From contig NZ_JANUGP010000010.1 in the NCBI RefSeq assembly GCF_024753135.1, positions 1 to 64,000 on the forward strand: 64,000 bases of DNA, given 5' to 3'. The position numbers and the translations under genes were made by a program. The notes under the pieces are model-generated. The model was not told the DNA's origin. It did no database searches and saw only the letters and a program-made list of their open reading frames with translations. Origin of the DNA: Streptomyces pyxinicus. Lineage in GTDB: Bacteria > Actinomycetota > Actinomycetes > Streptomycetales > Streptomycetaceae. Shown in pieces: positions 8,513-17,461 of this stretch (positions within the stretch are counted from its first letter, which is position 1; each line of letters starts with the position of its first letter).

Positions 8513-9898
8513 TCAGCCCCACGTCGTCGAGTAGCGCCGCTGATACGCCTTGCGGTCCTGCTCGGCCCTGAGGTACCGGGTCGCGACCAGCGCGACCAGA
8601 CTCCCCGCGATCACCAGCAGCCCCGGACCGACGTTCCGGGTGTCCGTCAGCCGTGCCAGCAGGGTGGTGCCGCCCCGAGCGGCATCTGACACCGGCGCCG
8701 CAGAGCCCGGCGAGGCCGAACCGGGGTCCGCCGCGCCGCCCGCCGAGGAGGCCGACGGCGCGGGGGAGCCGCCACCGGCGGCGCCACCCGTGGCCGGCGC
8801 CGCCGTGATGAGCCGCACACCCAGCGACGTCAGCGCCTTCGTCACCGGCTGGAAGAACGTCGTACCGCCCGCCGTGCAGTCCCCGCTGCCGCCCGAGGTG
8901 ACGCCGAGCGCGACACCGTCGGAGAACAACGGGCCGCCGCTGTCGCCCGGTTCGGCGCACACGTCCGTCTCGATCAGCCCGGTGACCGTGCCCTCCGGGT
9001 AGTTGACGGTCGCGTTCAGCGCGGTGACCCGGCCGTCGTGCAGACCGCTGGTGCTGCCGCTGCGGAACACCCGCTGCCCCACCGTCGCCTCGCCGGCGCC
9101 GGTGATCCGCACGCCCTTGCCGCCGCCGAGCGCCACCACGTCCGCGCCCGCGCCGGCCTTGCCGGAGTCGTACGTCACGAGGGAGAAGTCGTTGCCCGGA
9201 AAGGCGCTGTCGACGGTGCTGCCGAGCTGCCGGTCGCCCTGGCCGTCGGCGAACCAGACGGAGCCCGTGGGTCCGCAGTGACCGGCCGTGAGGATGAAGT
9301 CCCGCCGCCCGTCGGTGACGTTGAACCCGGCCGAGCAGCGGCCGCCGGTCGACAGGATCGGCTGGGCACCGTTCAACCGCGTGCTGAAGGTGTCCTGAGT
9401 GCGCTCCATGTGCACGAACGAACCCGCGCGGACCCCGACCCGGGTCAGCGCGGACCAGTCGCCGGCGGACACCGTGCGGTCCGCCCGTACCACCACCCGG
9501 TTGGTGCGGTAGTCCACCGCCCACGCCGTCCCGGCGACCCGCGGCGCCGAACGCAGCGCGGCCGTGGCCGACTTCAGCTCGTTCATGCTGTGCGGGACCA
9601 GCTTCGCCACCGCCCCGGCCCGCCGGACCTCCCCGGCCGCCGCGGCGTCGGTCACCGCCACCACCGGCCGCCCGTCGGCGCCGGTCCACCTGCCCGCCGT
9701 CCGCGCCGTACCGAGCCGCGCCACCAGCGCGGCGCCCGCGTCACCACCGCGGCCGGCGGCGGCGAGCGGCCGGGCGGCGGCCGGCGGAGTCTCGCTCGCC
9801 ATGGCCGCCTGGGCGACCATCGCACCCCCCAGCAGAAGTCCGCCGACCGCCGCCGACCGTGTCACCCGCCGGACGAGGCGTCGTCGTGCGTGCCGCAT
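8513..9898 (-). CDS. S1-family serine protease (streptogrisin-like) with C-terminal membrane anchor
   Basis: 461-aa chymotrypsin-fold protease. After a signal peptide (about residues 1-32, ending MASE) comes a propeptide-like region to ~165, then the mature domain with FILTAGHC (His), NDFSLVTYD (Asp) and EPGDSGGPLF (Ser); Cys pairs match alpha-lytic/streptogrisin enzymes. Unlike secreted streptogrisins it continues with a Pro/Ser/Ala-rich linker (~375-415) and a membrane helix (GPGLLVIAGSLVALVATRYL) followed by a charged cytoplasmic tail, so the protease should be tethered at the cell surface. The ATG at 9896-9898 starts the signal peptide; upstream in-frame sequence is not coding-like. Confidence 0.88.
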   Translation of the reverse strand: MRHARRRLVRRVTRSAAVGGLLLGGAMVAQAAMASETPPAAARPLAAAGRGGDAGAALVARLGTARTAGRWTGADGRPVVAVTDAAAAGEVRRAGAVAKLVPHSMNELKSATAALRSAPRVAGTAWAVDYRTNRVVVRADRTVSAGDWSALTRVGVRAGSFVHMERTQDTFSTRLNGAQPILSTGGRCSAGFNVTDGRRDFILTAGHCGPTGSVWFADGQGDRQLGSTVDSAFPGNDFSLVTYDSGKAGAGADVVALGGGKGVRITGAGEATVGQRVFRSGSTSGLHDGRVTALNATVNYPEGTVTGLIETDVCAEPGDSGGPLFSDGVALGVTSGGSGDCTAGGTTFFQPVTKALTSLGVRLITAAPATGGAAGGGSPAPSASSAGGAADPGSASPGSAAPVSDAARGGTTLLARLTDTRNVGPGLLVIAGSLVALVATRYLRAEQDRKAYQRRYSTTWG

Positions 9899-10161
9899 GC
9901 ATGGCTCCCGAAGCCGACCCGGAGACGCGATGCCCGTCCGGGCACCGCCGGGCCCCCGGCTCGTCGAGGACCCACCCCTCCATACGGGGCCCGGCGCCTG
10001 GGTGTTCACCGGCCCCGGGGTCCCCCTGACACCGGTGGCTCGTGAGCAGGACACCGCCGCCCGCACCCGCCGCCGACCACACCCGCGAGACCCGCACCGG
10101 CCCGCCGTCCGCCCCCGTGTCCCCGTTCCCCCTCACTCCGCGGCCCCCTATCTTGAGCCGC

Positions 10162-11340
10162 ATGACCAGCATCCCGCACGGCACACCCGGCCACCCGGAT
10201 CCGCTGCGCGCCCTCGACCTGGCGCGGCTGCGGCGTCGTACGAGCATGAAATGGCGCACCTACCCCGAGGACGTGCTGCCCCTGTGGGTGGCCGAGATGG
10301 ACGTACCGCTCGCCGAACCCGTCGTCCGCGCCGTCACCGACGCCCTCGCCCTCGGCGACACCGGGTACCCGGCCGGCACCGCCTACGCCGAGGCGCTCGC
10401 CGCCTTCGCCGCCGACCGCTGGGGCTGGTCCGGGATCGACATCGCCCGCACCGCGATCGTCCCGGACGTGATGCTCGGAGTGGTCGAGATGCTCAAACTG
10501 GTCACCGGGCCGGGCGATCCGGTCGTCGTCAACCCGCCCGTGTATCCGCCGTTCTTCGCGTTCCTCACCCACCTGGACCGCCGGGTGGTGGAGAACCCGC
10601 TCGACCCCGCCCTGCGCATCGACCCGGCCTCGCTGGAGGAGACCTTCCGGGAACTGACCGCCGACGGCGGGCGCGCCGCCTACCTGCTGTGCAGCCCGCA
10701 CAACCCCGGCGGCACCGTGCACACCGCCGCCGAACTCGCCACCGTCGCGGCCCTCGCCGAGCGGTACGGCGTCCGGGTCGTCGCGGACGAGATCCACGCC
10801 CCGCTCGTCACCCCCGGCACCGCCTTCGTGCCGTACCTGAGCGTGCCCGGCGCCGAACGCGGCCTGTCCCTGATGTCCGCCAGCAAGGGCTGGAACCTGC
10901 CCGGGCTCAAGGCCGCCCTGGCCCTCGCCGGACCCGGGGCCCGCGCCGACCTGGACCGGCTGCCCGAGGAGGTCGGCCACGGACCCAGCCACCTCGGCGT
11001 CATCGCGCACACCGCCGCGCTGCGCGAGGCGACGGACTGGCTCGACGCGCTGCTGGCCGGACTCGACGCCAACCGCGCCCTGCTGAGCGACCTGCTCGCC
11101 GCCCACCTGCCCGCCGTCCGCCCCTACCCGGCCGAGGCCACCTACCTGGCCTGGCTCGACTGCCGCGCCCTCGGCGTCGGCGACGACCCGGCCGCCGCCT
11201 TCCTGGAACGCGGCCGGGTCGCCCTCAGCTCCGGCCTGCCCTTCGGCACCGGCGGCGCCGGCCACGCCCGCCTCAACCTCGCGACCACACCGGAGATCCT
11301 CACCGAGGGGGTGCGGCGGATGGCGGCGGCGGTGGCGTGA
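10162..11340 (+). CDS. PatB/MalY-type PLP-dependent C-S lyase (cystathionine beta-lyase family)
   Basis: 392-aa fold-type I aminotransferase-family enzyme. Family landmarks are the N-terminal [49 protein letters not shown] and the PLP lysine in [12 protein letters not shown] near residue 237. MalY/PatB enzymes usually split cystathionine or other S-conjugates into pyruvate, ammonia and a thiol, so a role in methionine or thiol metabolism is expected. The ATG at 10162 was chosen because the family motif starts soon after it; the longer frame is Pro-rich noise. It stands as a single gene, followed within 61 bp by the PPOX gene. Confidence 0.87.
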   Translation: MTSIPHGTPGHPDPLRALDLARLRRRTSMKWRTYPEDVLPLWVAEMDVPLAEPVVRAVTDALALGDTGYPAGTAYAEALAAFAADRWGWSGIDIARTAIVPDVMLGVVEMLKLVTGPGDPVVVNPPVYPPFFAFLTHLDRRVVENPLDPALRIDPASLEETFRELTADGGRAAYLLCSPHNPGGTVHTAAELATVAALAERYGVRVVADEIHAPLVTPGTAFVPYLSVPGAERGLSLMSASKGWNLPGLKAALALAGPGARADLDRLPEEVGHGPSHLGVIAHTAALREATDWLDALLAGLDANRALLSDLLAAHLPAVRPYPAEATYLAWLDCRALGVGDDPAAAFLERGRVALSSGLPFGTGGAGHARLNLATTPEILTEGVRRMAAAVA

Positions 11341-11401
11341 CGGCCGGCGCCGGTCCGCGGCGGTCTGCCGGGACGGCGGGCGGCCTCCTACACTGCCGGA
11401 C

Positions 11402-11788
11402 ATGGACGACACGCGGCTCGACCGGCTCGGTTCCGGCAAGTACCTGCTGGTGACCAGTTACCGCAAGAACGGCACCCCCGTCGCGACCCCCGTCTGGGTG
11501 GTCCGCGACGGCGACGCCCTCGGGGTGTGGACGGCCGCGGGCAGCCACAAGGTCAAGCGGATCCGGCGCCGGCCCGACGTCCTCGTGGGCCCCTGTGACG
11601 TGCGCGGCAACCCCACCGGGGACCAGTCGCCGGCCCGCGCCGAGATCGCCGACGCGGCCACCACCGCCCGCTACCGCGCCCTCATCGCCCGCAAGTACGG
11701 CATCGTGGGCCGCCTCACGCTGCTCGGCAGCAGACTGCGGCGCGGCACGGCCGGCACGGTGGGCATCCGGGTGACCCTGGGAACCTGA
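11402..11788 (+). CDS. PPOX-class F420-dependent flavin-fold oxidoreductase
   Basis: 128-aa split-barrel protein of the pyridoxamine-oxidase-like group. The motif LGSGKYLLVTSYRKNGTPVA with PVWVV matches the actinobacterial PPOX/F420 reductases, followed by GVWTAAGSHKVKRIRR, the loop that contacts the phosphate of the cofactor, and DVLVGPCDVRG. Cofactor preference for F420 over FMN is family-based inference. It is tail-to-tail with the large secreted hydrolase, 35 bp apart. Confidence 0.82.
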   Translation: MDDTRLDRLGSGKYLLVTSYRKNGTPVATPVWVVRDGDALGVWTAAGSHKVKRIRRRPDVLVGPCDVRGNPTGDQSPARAEIADAATTARYRALIARKYGIVGRLTLLGSRLRRGTAGTVGIRVTLGT

Positions 11789-11823
11789 GGGCCACCCGGA
11801 CAGCGCCACCGGGACAGCGCGCG

Positions 11824-14586
11824 CTACGACGCGTTCGTCACTGACCCGGACAGCACCAGGCCGTCGGTCACCGGCTTGTTCGTCGCCATGTCGACCTGCT
11901 GGAACCGCACCGACTCCACGCCCTCACGCACCTGGTCCTTGACCGTGGGCAGGGTGACGTCGGCAGTGGTGCGGCCCGCCGGGACGTCCACCCACAGGTA
12001 CAGCTCGTCCACCGCGGACAGCTTGCGCTCCGGGTCCGGCTTCACCCCGGCCGTGTCCCGCAGCCAGCGCGCCGAGACGTCCTTGGTGGACAGTTCCGCG
12101 CCCGTGACCGGCCTGGCCCGGAGCAGCGCGCCCATGTCGATGTCGACCGCCTCGGACAGCGTCACCCGCCACTTCAGCGTCTTGCCCTCGGCCACCCGGT
12201 CCGCGACCGGCGTCACCGTCATCCTCGGCGCGGGATCATCGTTGCGCACGGTGATCCCGCCCCGGTACGAACCGACGACCGCGCCGTGCACCGCCTTGGC
12301 GACGACGTCGTACGACACGTCGTTGCCGTAACGGGTGTTGCCCTTCACCTCGACCGGGATGTCCACACCCGCGCCGCCGGCGCGCACCGTGACCAGCCGG
12401 TCCTTCGTCGCGCCGGTGCTCGGGTCCAGCACGTAGAGACGCACCTGGCCGCTGCCGGAGCCGGTGACCCGGACGGGGACGTGGTAGGTGCGCACGCCGG
12501 AGTCGCCCTCGTCCACGGTGGTGCGGCCGAGGTCCACCCGCGGCGTCGCGGCCGTCCGCACCGCCGGGGTGCCGGCCCGCCAGCCCCAGGCGTCCATCAG
12601 CCAGGCCCGCCCGGAACCCGAACGCGGGGTCAGCGTCAGCGACGTGACGGACTTCAGGTCCAGCCCGGCACGGGTCGCGGCGGTCAGCGGCACCCGGAAC
12701 TCGCGCGCCCAGTAGGACGCGGTCCGCTCACTGCCCGGCAGTCCGTCGGCGCGGATCCGGCCGAGCGTCGCCCGGTGTCCGGACGCGTCGGTCAGGTCCA
12801 CGTCCAGCCGCGTGTTCGTCGAGTTCGGCGGTACGAACAGGCGCACCGCCAGCGAGGTGGCGCCGGACAGCGAGAGCGGTTTCGGCGCGGTCACCCGGGC
12901 CGGGGCCCCGGCGCGCGTCCAGTGCAGGGCGACGGCGTGCCGGCCGGCCTCCCGCTCGGTCTCCCACTGCGCGAAGTGCGGGGAGGCGCCCTTCGTCCCC
13001 TGGCCCAGGCAGGCCTTGGCCGGGCTCGGGTCGACCGCGTCGCACAGCTTGGCGCCGGTCACCGACACCCCGCCGTCCGGCAGGAACCCGGCACCCCGGC
13101 GGGCGCCCACCGCGTGGCTGAGGACCCGCGCCGGATCCGCCGACGGCGCCCGCTTGCCGGAACCGTCCAGCAGCGGCCGCACCCGGTCGTCCCCGGCCAG
13201 GAACAGCCGGGCCGCCGCCGCGATGTACGTGGAACCGGCCCGATGCTGCTGGTCGGCGGTCAGCCGGGTCGCCGCCCGCTTGCCGCACACCGGGTCCGGG
13301 TGGTGCGGGTCGTCGGAGAAGTCGTCCTCGGAAGGTGCCGCCGACTGGCCGGGCGTCCACTCGGAGTTGAAGAAGTTGTGGTTCGCGCCGAGCACGTACA
13401 CGGCGCTGTGCAGCGCGCTGCCGCCGCCGGTCGCGCGCGTGCCGTCGACGTACGCCTCGCCCTGGAGGTCGGAGACGTCGCCGTCGCAGCCCGGCAGGAT
13501 CGTCAGGGACGGCACGTCGGGCACCGGGTTCTGGCCGAAGGCGGTGGGGCCGATCAGGACGGTGCCGCGGACCTTCCAGCGGACCGGGCCGTGATAGCCG
13601 TCCTCGGCCGCGGGCGGCGGGTACAGGCTGTCCATCGCGGCCCGGCTGACGCCCTCGCCGCCGCGCGAGTGACCGACCAGCAGGACCTTGTCCAGATCGG
13701 CGCGCGGGGACTGCCGTACGAACGCCGGTGCCTTCTCGGGGTGCGCGGTCCAGTCCGCCCAGTCGGCCAGGTGCAGCCGCACCAGCGAGGAACGGGCCTG
13801 CGCGCCGCCGTCGTCGACGGCCCCGTCCTGGCCGTTGATGCCGTTCGCGGCGATCGACACGGTCAGGTAGCCCTGCGAGGCGAGGAGTTTCTGGTCGCGC
13901 AGATAACCGCGTTCGCTCGGCACCGGCTTGCTGCCGGCCGCGCAGGGCCAGTCACCGCCGGCTCCGCCGCCGTTCTGCTGGTAACAGGTGTAGTGCCGGC
14001 CGTGCAGGAAGAGGGCGAGCGGGCGCTTGCCGGCGGCGCCGACCGGGGCGACGACCACCCCGCGCATCTCCACGGGCTTCGGGAAGCCGGGCAGCCGCAC
14101 CGACTTCAGGTCGTACGTCCCCGTCCTCGTGCGGTACGAACCGGGCTTGCCCGGGTCCACGCCGTTGGCCGGCAACGGGGCCGGCGGCCGGACCGCCGGC
14201 GCGGAGACGGTGGACTCCCGCGCGTCCAGCCGGCGTCCGCCGGACCAGACCTGGAGGCCGTGCAGCCGCTCCGGGTGCCGCGCGTCGACCGGCAGTCGGA
14301 AGGTGCGCCCGTCCCCGCCCTGCTCCGGGACGCCCAACAGCCGCCCGGCGGACCGGAATTCCACCCGGGCGTCACCCATCGGCACCGGGCGCGCCGAGCG
14401 CCACTCCAGCCGGGGTGCCGAACGCCCGTCGGTGAGCCGCCACCCGGGCGGCAGCGTCCCGCCGTCCGCGAGCGTCCTGCTGTGCGACGGTGGTGGCTGC
14501 TCCTGGGCGGCTGCCACCCCCGGGGACGCCCCCGCCACCGCGAGCAGCGCGGCGGCGGTCACCCCTATGTGCCGGGCACGGACCAC
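11824..14586 (-). CDS. Large secreted alpha/beta-hydrolase with Calx-beta-like C-terminal repeats
   Basis: 920-aa exported protein. A signal peptide ends near residue 27 (GVAAA). An alpha/beta-hydrolase domain covers about 155-500: LALFLHGRHYTCY, the nucleophile elbow GHSRGGEG near residue 300, LTILPGCDGDVSD (acid loop) and GANHNFFN (His). The C-terminal third is beta-sandwich-like, with two stretches of Calx-beta character (VDEGDSGVRTYHVPVRV and VAEGKTLKWRVTLSEA). The domains suggest an esterase, lipase or peptidase acting outside the cell; the substrate cannot be told. GTG start with GAGGAGGAACA directly upstream is well supported. Single gene, convergent with the PPOX gene. Confidence 0.82.
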   Translation of the reverse strand: MVRARHIGVTAAALLAVAGASPGVAAAQEQPPPSHSRTLADGGTLPPGWRLTDGRSAPRLEWRSARPVPMGDARVEFRSAGRLLGVPEQGGDGRTFRLPVDARHPERLHGLQVWSGGRRLDARESTVSAPAVRPPAPLPANGVDPGKPGSYRTRTGTYDLKSVRLPGFPKPVEMRGVVVAPVGAAGKRPLALFLHGRHYTCYQQNGGGAGGDWPCAAGSKPVPSERGYLRDQKLLASQGYLTVSIAANGINGQDGAVDDGGAQARSSLVRLHLADWADWTAHPEKAPAFVRQSPRADLDKVLLVGHSRGGEGVSRAAMDSLYPPPAAEDGYHGPVRWKVRGTVLIGPTAFGQNPVPDVPSLTILPGCDGDVSDLQGEAYVDGTRATGGGSALHSAVYVLGANHNFFNSEWTPGQSAAPSEDDFSDDPHHPDPVCGKRAATRLTADQQHRAGSTYIAAAARLFLAGDDRVRPLLDGSGKRAPSADPARVLSHAVGARRGAGFLPDGGVSVTGAKLCDAVDPSPAKACLGQGTKGASPHFAQWETEREAGRHAVALHWTRAGAPARVTAPKPLSLSGATSLAVRLFVPPNSTNTRLDVDLTDASGHRATLGRIRADGLPGSERTASYWAREFRVPLTAATRAGLDLKSVTSLTLTPRSGSGRAWLMDAWGWRAGTPAVRTAATPRVDLGRTTVDEGDSGVRTYHVPVRVTGSGSGQVRLYVLDPSTGATKDRLVTVRAGGAGVDIPVEVKGNTRYGNDVSYDVVAKAVHGAVVGSYRGGITVRNDDPAPRMTVTPVADRVAEGKTLKWRVTLSEAVDIDMGALLRARPVTGAELSTKDVSARWLRDTAGVKPDPERKLSAVDELYLWVDVPAGRTTADVTLPTVKDQVREGVESVRFQQVDMATNKPVTDGLVLSGSVTNAS

Positions 14587-14714
14587 TGTTCCTCCTCGAA
14601 CCCCTTGCCGGGGCCTGCCCTCGGTGACGGGGAGGCCCTCGAACGAGGAGGAGGGAAGGAAGAGTCTGTGGGTTGCCTGTGGGGCGCGGGGGATCGATCA
14701 CATCGGTGGCGCGA

Positions 14715-14772
14715 GCCGGCCGAGGCAACCCGGGCCGAGGGGTGCCGGCCGAGGCAACCCGGGCCGAGGGGT
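14715..14772. repeat. Two tandem copies of a 29-bp repeat
   Basis: Units 14715-14743 and 14744-14772 are identical, each starting GCCGGCCGAGGCAACCCGGG and ending GCCGAGGGGT. They lie between the start of the large hydrolase gene and the end of the Zn-ribbon gene. No coding or terminator role is evident; they could be a recent slippage duplication. Confidence 0.85.
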
Positions 14773-14794
14773 GGGGAATTGCCGGGCGCGGGCG

Positions 14795-15211
14795 TCAGGC
14801 CCAGGCGCGGTACGGCTCGTCCACCAACTGGAAGACCGGCTCGCCGCGCACCGGGTCCTTCGCCGTCGACAGGCACACCCGGTCGCCGCTGTGGATGCCG
14901 ATCGGGGGACCCATCACCCGGCCCCGGACGACGAAACCCTCGGCCATCTCGACCAACGACACGTTGCGCGCCGCCGGGGTGTTGCGGTGCACCACGGACG
15001 AGTGGCGGACCGTGCCGACCCCCTCACTGCGCTCCGTGCGCAGCTCGCTGCCCTGGCACACCGGGCACAGCAGGCGGTGGAACATCGCCGTGCCGCACCA
15101 GGCGCAGCGCTGGAAGACGAGGGCGTCGGGGGAGTCGGCGGCGGCCGGTTCGAGAACACCCGCCGCCGAACCGGCCGCCGGATACGAGACGCTTGCTGAA
15201 TGGTGGTACAC
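14795..15211 (-). CDS. Zn-ribbon / OB-fold acyl-CoA-associated protein (DUF35 family)
   Basis: 138-aa protein with a rubredoxin-like zinc ribbon (CAWCG ... CPVC, about residues 54-72) followed by an OB-fold domain (VGTVRHSSVVHRNTPAARNV, then LVEMAEGFVVRGRVMGPP). DUF35 proteins normally pair with thiolases or acyl-CoA dehydratases and probably hold the acyl-CoA; here no thiolase is next to it. The GTG at 15209-15211 is chosen over the longer frame because AGGGAG lies just upstream and the domain begins soon after. It shares palindromic boxes with the TetR gene upstream on the same strand, so that regulator very probably controls it. Confidence 0.82.
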   Translation of the reverse strand: MYHHSASVSYPAAGSAAGVLEPAAADSPDALVFQRCAWCGTAMFHRLLCPVCQGSELRTERSEGVGTVRHSSVVHRNTPAARNVSLVEMAEGFVVRGRVMGPPIGIHSGDRVCLSTAKDPVRGEPVFQLVDEPYRAWA

Positions 15212-15313
15212 GCTGGTCAACTCCCTGCGCTCGGCCGGAATCCCGCGCGCCCGGCGCGAACCGGGCACGCGTGCGCGGTAGCCGTGCCACCGTGCACGCC
15301 CGACAGCGTATGG

Positions 15314-15322
15314 CACTCAGTG
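15314..15322. promoter_or_regulatory. TetR operator candidate in front of the Zn-ribbon gene
   Basis: CACTCAGTG palindrome; read on the minus strand the wider site is TGACACTGAGTGCCA. The same core occurs at 16151-16159 in front of the adjacent tetR gene, and a variant at 16184. It lies about 100 nt upstream of the Zn-ribbon start. Confidence 0.65.
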
Positions 15323-15372
15323 TCACGCGTAAAGGCACTGCGTACCCCGAATCTGGCCGGTATCCCGCCAGG

Positions 15373-16116
15373 TCAGCCGCGGCCCAGCGCCGCCTCCCAC
15401 TCCCGCACCACCTGCCACACCGGAGCGTCCCGGCGCGAGACGAGCACCACCACGTCGTCCGCGCGCCCGGCCCCCCACAGCGGCGCCGGACCGGAACCGC
15501 CGGCCCGCCCCGCGACCTCCGCCGGGCGCCCGAACGCCCGCTGCACGCACCCCAGCGCGTGGTCCACCGCCGCGCCCGCGTCGCCCGCGCCGTCCGACCT
15601 GAGCCAGGAGCGCAGCGCGTTGTTGTGCGCGGCGACGACCGCCGCCGCGATCACGTCCGCCCGCAGCGTCCCGTCGGGCTGCCCGGCGAACCACCCGCGC
15701 AGATACGCCGCGAGCGCGCGCTCGTAGCGCCACACCACGGACAGCTCGTAGGCACGCAGGCCCGGCACCTGCCTGGTCAGCCGGTAACGCTGCACCGAGA
15801 ACGTCGGGTTCTCCGCGTACATGCCCAGCACCATCCGGGCCGCGTCGCACACCCGCCGCACCGGCTCGTGCTCCGCGCCGCTCGCCGCGAGGAAGGCGGT
15901 CATGTCGGCCAGGCAGCGCTCGTGGTCGGGGAAGACCACGTCCTCCTTGGACGGGAAGTAGCGGAAGAACGAGCGCCGCCCGACCCCCGCGAGGGCGACG
16001 ATGTCGTCCACGGTGGTCTGCTCGTACCCGCGTTCCAGGAAGAGCCGGAAGGCCGCCGCGACCAGGGCGTCCCGCATCGGCGGCTTCGCGGCCGGCACCG
16101 CGCTGCTGGAGCTCAT
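15373..16116 (-). CDS. TetR-family transcriptional regulator
   Basis: 247-aa one-component repressor. The N-terminal helix-turn-helix is clear: MRDALVAAAFRLFLERGYEQ then TTVDDIVALAGVGRRSFFRYF. The C-terminal helices form the ligand pocket and differ too much between relatives to name the inducer; the location beside a DUF35 gene suggests an acyl-CoA. ATG at 16114-16116 follows directly after a promoter region that contains two copies of the shared palindrome, so autoregulation is likely. A Gly/Ala-rich stretch (~200-220) precedes the last helix. Confidence 0.88.
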   Translation of the reverse strand: MSSSSAVPAAKPPMRDALVAAAFRLFLERGYEQTTVDDIVALAGVGRRSFFRYFPSKEDVVFPDHERCLADMTAFLAASGAEHEPVRRVCDAARMVLGMYAENPTFSVQRYRLTRQVPGLRAYELSVVWRYERALAAYLRGWFAGQPDGTLRADVIAAAVVAAHNNALRSWLRSDGAGDAGAAVDHALGCVQRAFGRPAEVAGRAGGSGPAPLWGAGRADDVVVLVSRRDAPVWQVVREWEAALGRG

Positions 16117-16150
16117 GGACGGGAACGTAGCACCCGGGCGCCACCCCTGA

Positions 16151-16159
16151 CACTCAGTG
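16151..16159. promoter_or_regulatory. TetR operator candidate in front of tetR
   Basis: CACTCAGTG inside TGACACTCAGTGCAG, 35 nt upstream of the tetR ATG. It shares TGACACT, one variable base and AGTGC with the box before the Zn-ribbon gene, which argues for one regulator binding both. Confidence 0.65.
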
Positions 16160-16183
16160 CAGATGTATGCCGGATAGAGGGGA

Positions 16184-16192
16184 ACTGAGTGC
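16184..16192. promoter_or_regulatory. Third, weaker copy of the TetR box
   Basis: ACTGAGTGC, matching the right half and centre of the other two sites (GGGAACTGAGTGCTG overall). Located 68 nt before the tetR ATG, 33 bp from the neighbouring site. Confidence 0.45.
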
Positions 16193-16220
16193 TGCGCTGG
16201 CCCCTGTCCGAACACAGGAG

Positions 16221-16254
16221 CGATCGAATTGATTGGAACCGATCGATACGATTG
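16221..16254. promoter_or_regulatory. Operator candidate for the DeoR/LacI chimeric regulator (own promoter)
   Basis: Contains CGATCGAATTGATTGG followed by AACCGATCGATACGATTG, i.e. repeated CGATCG half sites. The same AACCGATCG core recurs in front of the solute-binding-protein gene (17433-17461). Lies about 50 nt upstream of the regulator ATG. Confidence 0.55.
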
Positions 16255-16302
16255 AGGGGCGTAGAGTAAAAGGCCTCGGACCACTGTGCCAGGGGGAACC
16301 CC

Positions 16303-17400
16303 ATGCGACTGCACGTCGACCAGCGCCACGAGCGGGTGCTCGAACTCGTCCGCCGGCGGGGCAGCCTCCGCGTGGCCGAACTGGCGGCCGAACTCGGCGT
16401 CTCCGCCGTCACCCTGCGGCGCGACGTGGAGACCCTCGCGGCCCAGGGCCGGGTGCAGCGGCTGCACGGCGCGGTGGTCTGGCCCGGCGACACCGCCCCG
16501 GCCCCCGAGCGGCGCCCGCAGTCCGCCGAGGGCGCCGTGATCGGCATGATCGTGCCGACCACGGTCAGCATCTTCGCCGACATCGTGCGCGGCGCCCGCG
16601 AGGCCGTCGGCGCGCACGGCGGACGCCTGGTCCTCGGTGTCACCGGCTATGTCGACACCGAGGACTCCGTGCAGGCCGGACACCTCGTCGCGGGCGGCGC
16701 CCAGGGCCTGCTGGTGGCGCCCAGCTGGTTCGGCGGGGTGCCCGCCGACGGACAGGAGGAATGGCTGGTCGAGTGCGAGGTGCCCACCGTGCTGGTGGAA
16801 CGCTCGGCGCCGCCCGGCAACCCGGCGGCCGGCCTCGACCGGGTGCGCACCGACCGCGCCCAGGGCGCCGCCCTCGCCGTCGGACACCTGGCCGCCCTCG
16901 GCCACCGCAGGATCACCGCCGTACTCCAGGAGGGCCCGCACGCCGACCGGATCAGCGCCGGCTTCCAGGCCGCCGTCCGCGCCCGCGGCATGGACGTCGA
17001 CCAGGGCGCGCCGAGCGTGCGCGAACACGGCGACTACGACTCCTCCGTCGACTACCTGGTCCGCGCGGTCCGCGAACGCGGCGTCACCGCCGCCCTCGTG
17101 CACAGCGACGAGGACGCCATCGTGCTCGTGCCCCGGCTCCAGGCGCACGGCGTACGGGTCCCGGGCGACCTCGCGCTCATCGCCTACGACGACCAGGTCG
17201 CCGGACTCGCCGACGTCCCGCTCACCGCCGTCGCCCCGCCCACCCGCTCGGTCGGGGAACTCGCCGCGGGACTCCTGCTCCAGCGCCTCGCGGAGAAGGC
17301 GGCCGGACGGCGGCCCGGACCCCGGCAACACCTCGACCTGCTCCCGGAGTTGCGCATCCGCTCCTCCTGCGGCGGACGCGCGCCCGTCGACGCGTGCTGA
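16303..17400 (+). CDS. DeoR-type HTH / LacI-type sensor transcriptional regulator
   Basis: 365-aa chimeric regulator. Residues 1-55 are a DeoR-type winged helix (RHERVLELVRRRGSLRVAEL, then SAVTLRRDVETLAAQGRV), whereas residues ~75-345 are a LacI/periplasmic-binding-type sensor (IGMIVPTTVSIFADIVRGA, GLLVAPSW, ALAVGHLAALGHRRITAVLQ, DLALIAYDDQVAG). It should bind the imported substrate or a derivative and release DNA. It sits directly upstream of the ABC importer on the same strand, and matching CGATCG-type boxes occur before itself and before the binding-protein gene. ATG with AGGGGGAACCCC upstream. Confidence 0.87.
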   Translation: MRLHVDQRHERVLELVRRRGSLRVAELAAELGVSAVTLRRDVETLAAQGRVQRLHGAVVWPGDTAPAPERRPQSAEGAVIGMIVPTTVSIFADIVRGAREAVGAHGGRLVLGVTGYVDTEDSVQAGHLVAGGAQGLLVAPSWFGGVPADGQEEWLVECEVPTVLVERSAPPGNPAAGLDRVRTDRAQGAALAVGHLAALGHRRITAVLQEGPHADRISAGFQAAVRARGMDVDQGAPSVREHGDYDSSVDYLVRAVRERGVTAALVHSDEDAIVLVPRLQAHGVRVPGDLALIAYDDQVAGLADVPLTAVAPPTRSVGELAAGLLLQRLAEKAAGRRPGPRQHLDLLPELRIRSSCGGRAPVDAC

Positions 17401-17432
17401 GCCGGACCGCCCGCTCGGCAATAGGCCGCCCG

Positions 17433-17461
17433 GAAACCGATCGCTGCGCGATCGTTTTGAT
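17433..17461. promoter_or_regulatory. Operator candidate before the ABC importer operon
   Basis: AAACCGATCGCTGCGCGATC plus GTTTTGATT: an inverted repeat CGATCG-N5-CGATCG extended by AAAC/GTTT flanks. It shares AACCGATCG with the box before the regulator gene and lies about 95 nt before the binding-protein start. Confidence 0.6.

Noticed and set aside
12286..16188. 1300-aa plus-strand open frame
   Set aside because: It is the antisense shadow of the hydrolase, Zn-ribbon and TetR genes; its sequence is low-complexity His/Arg/Gly-rich.
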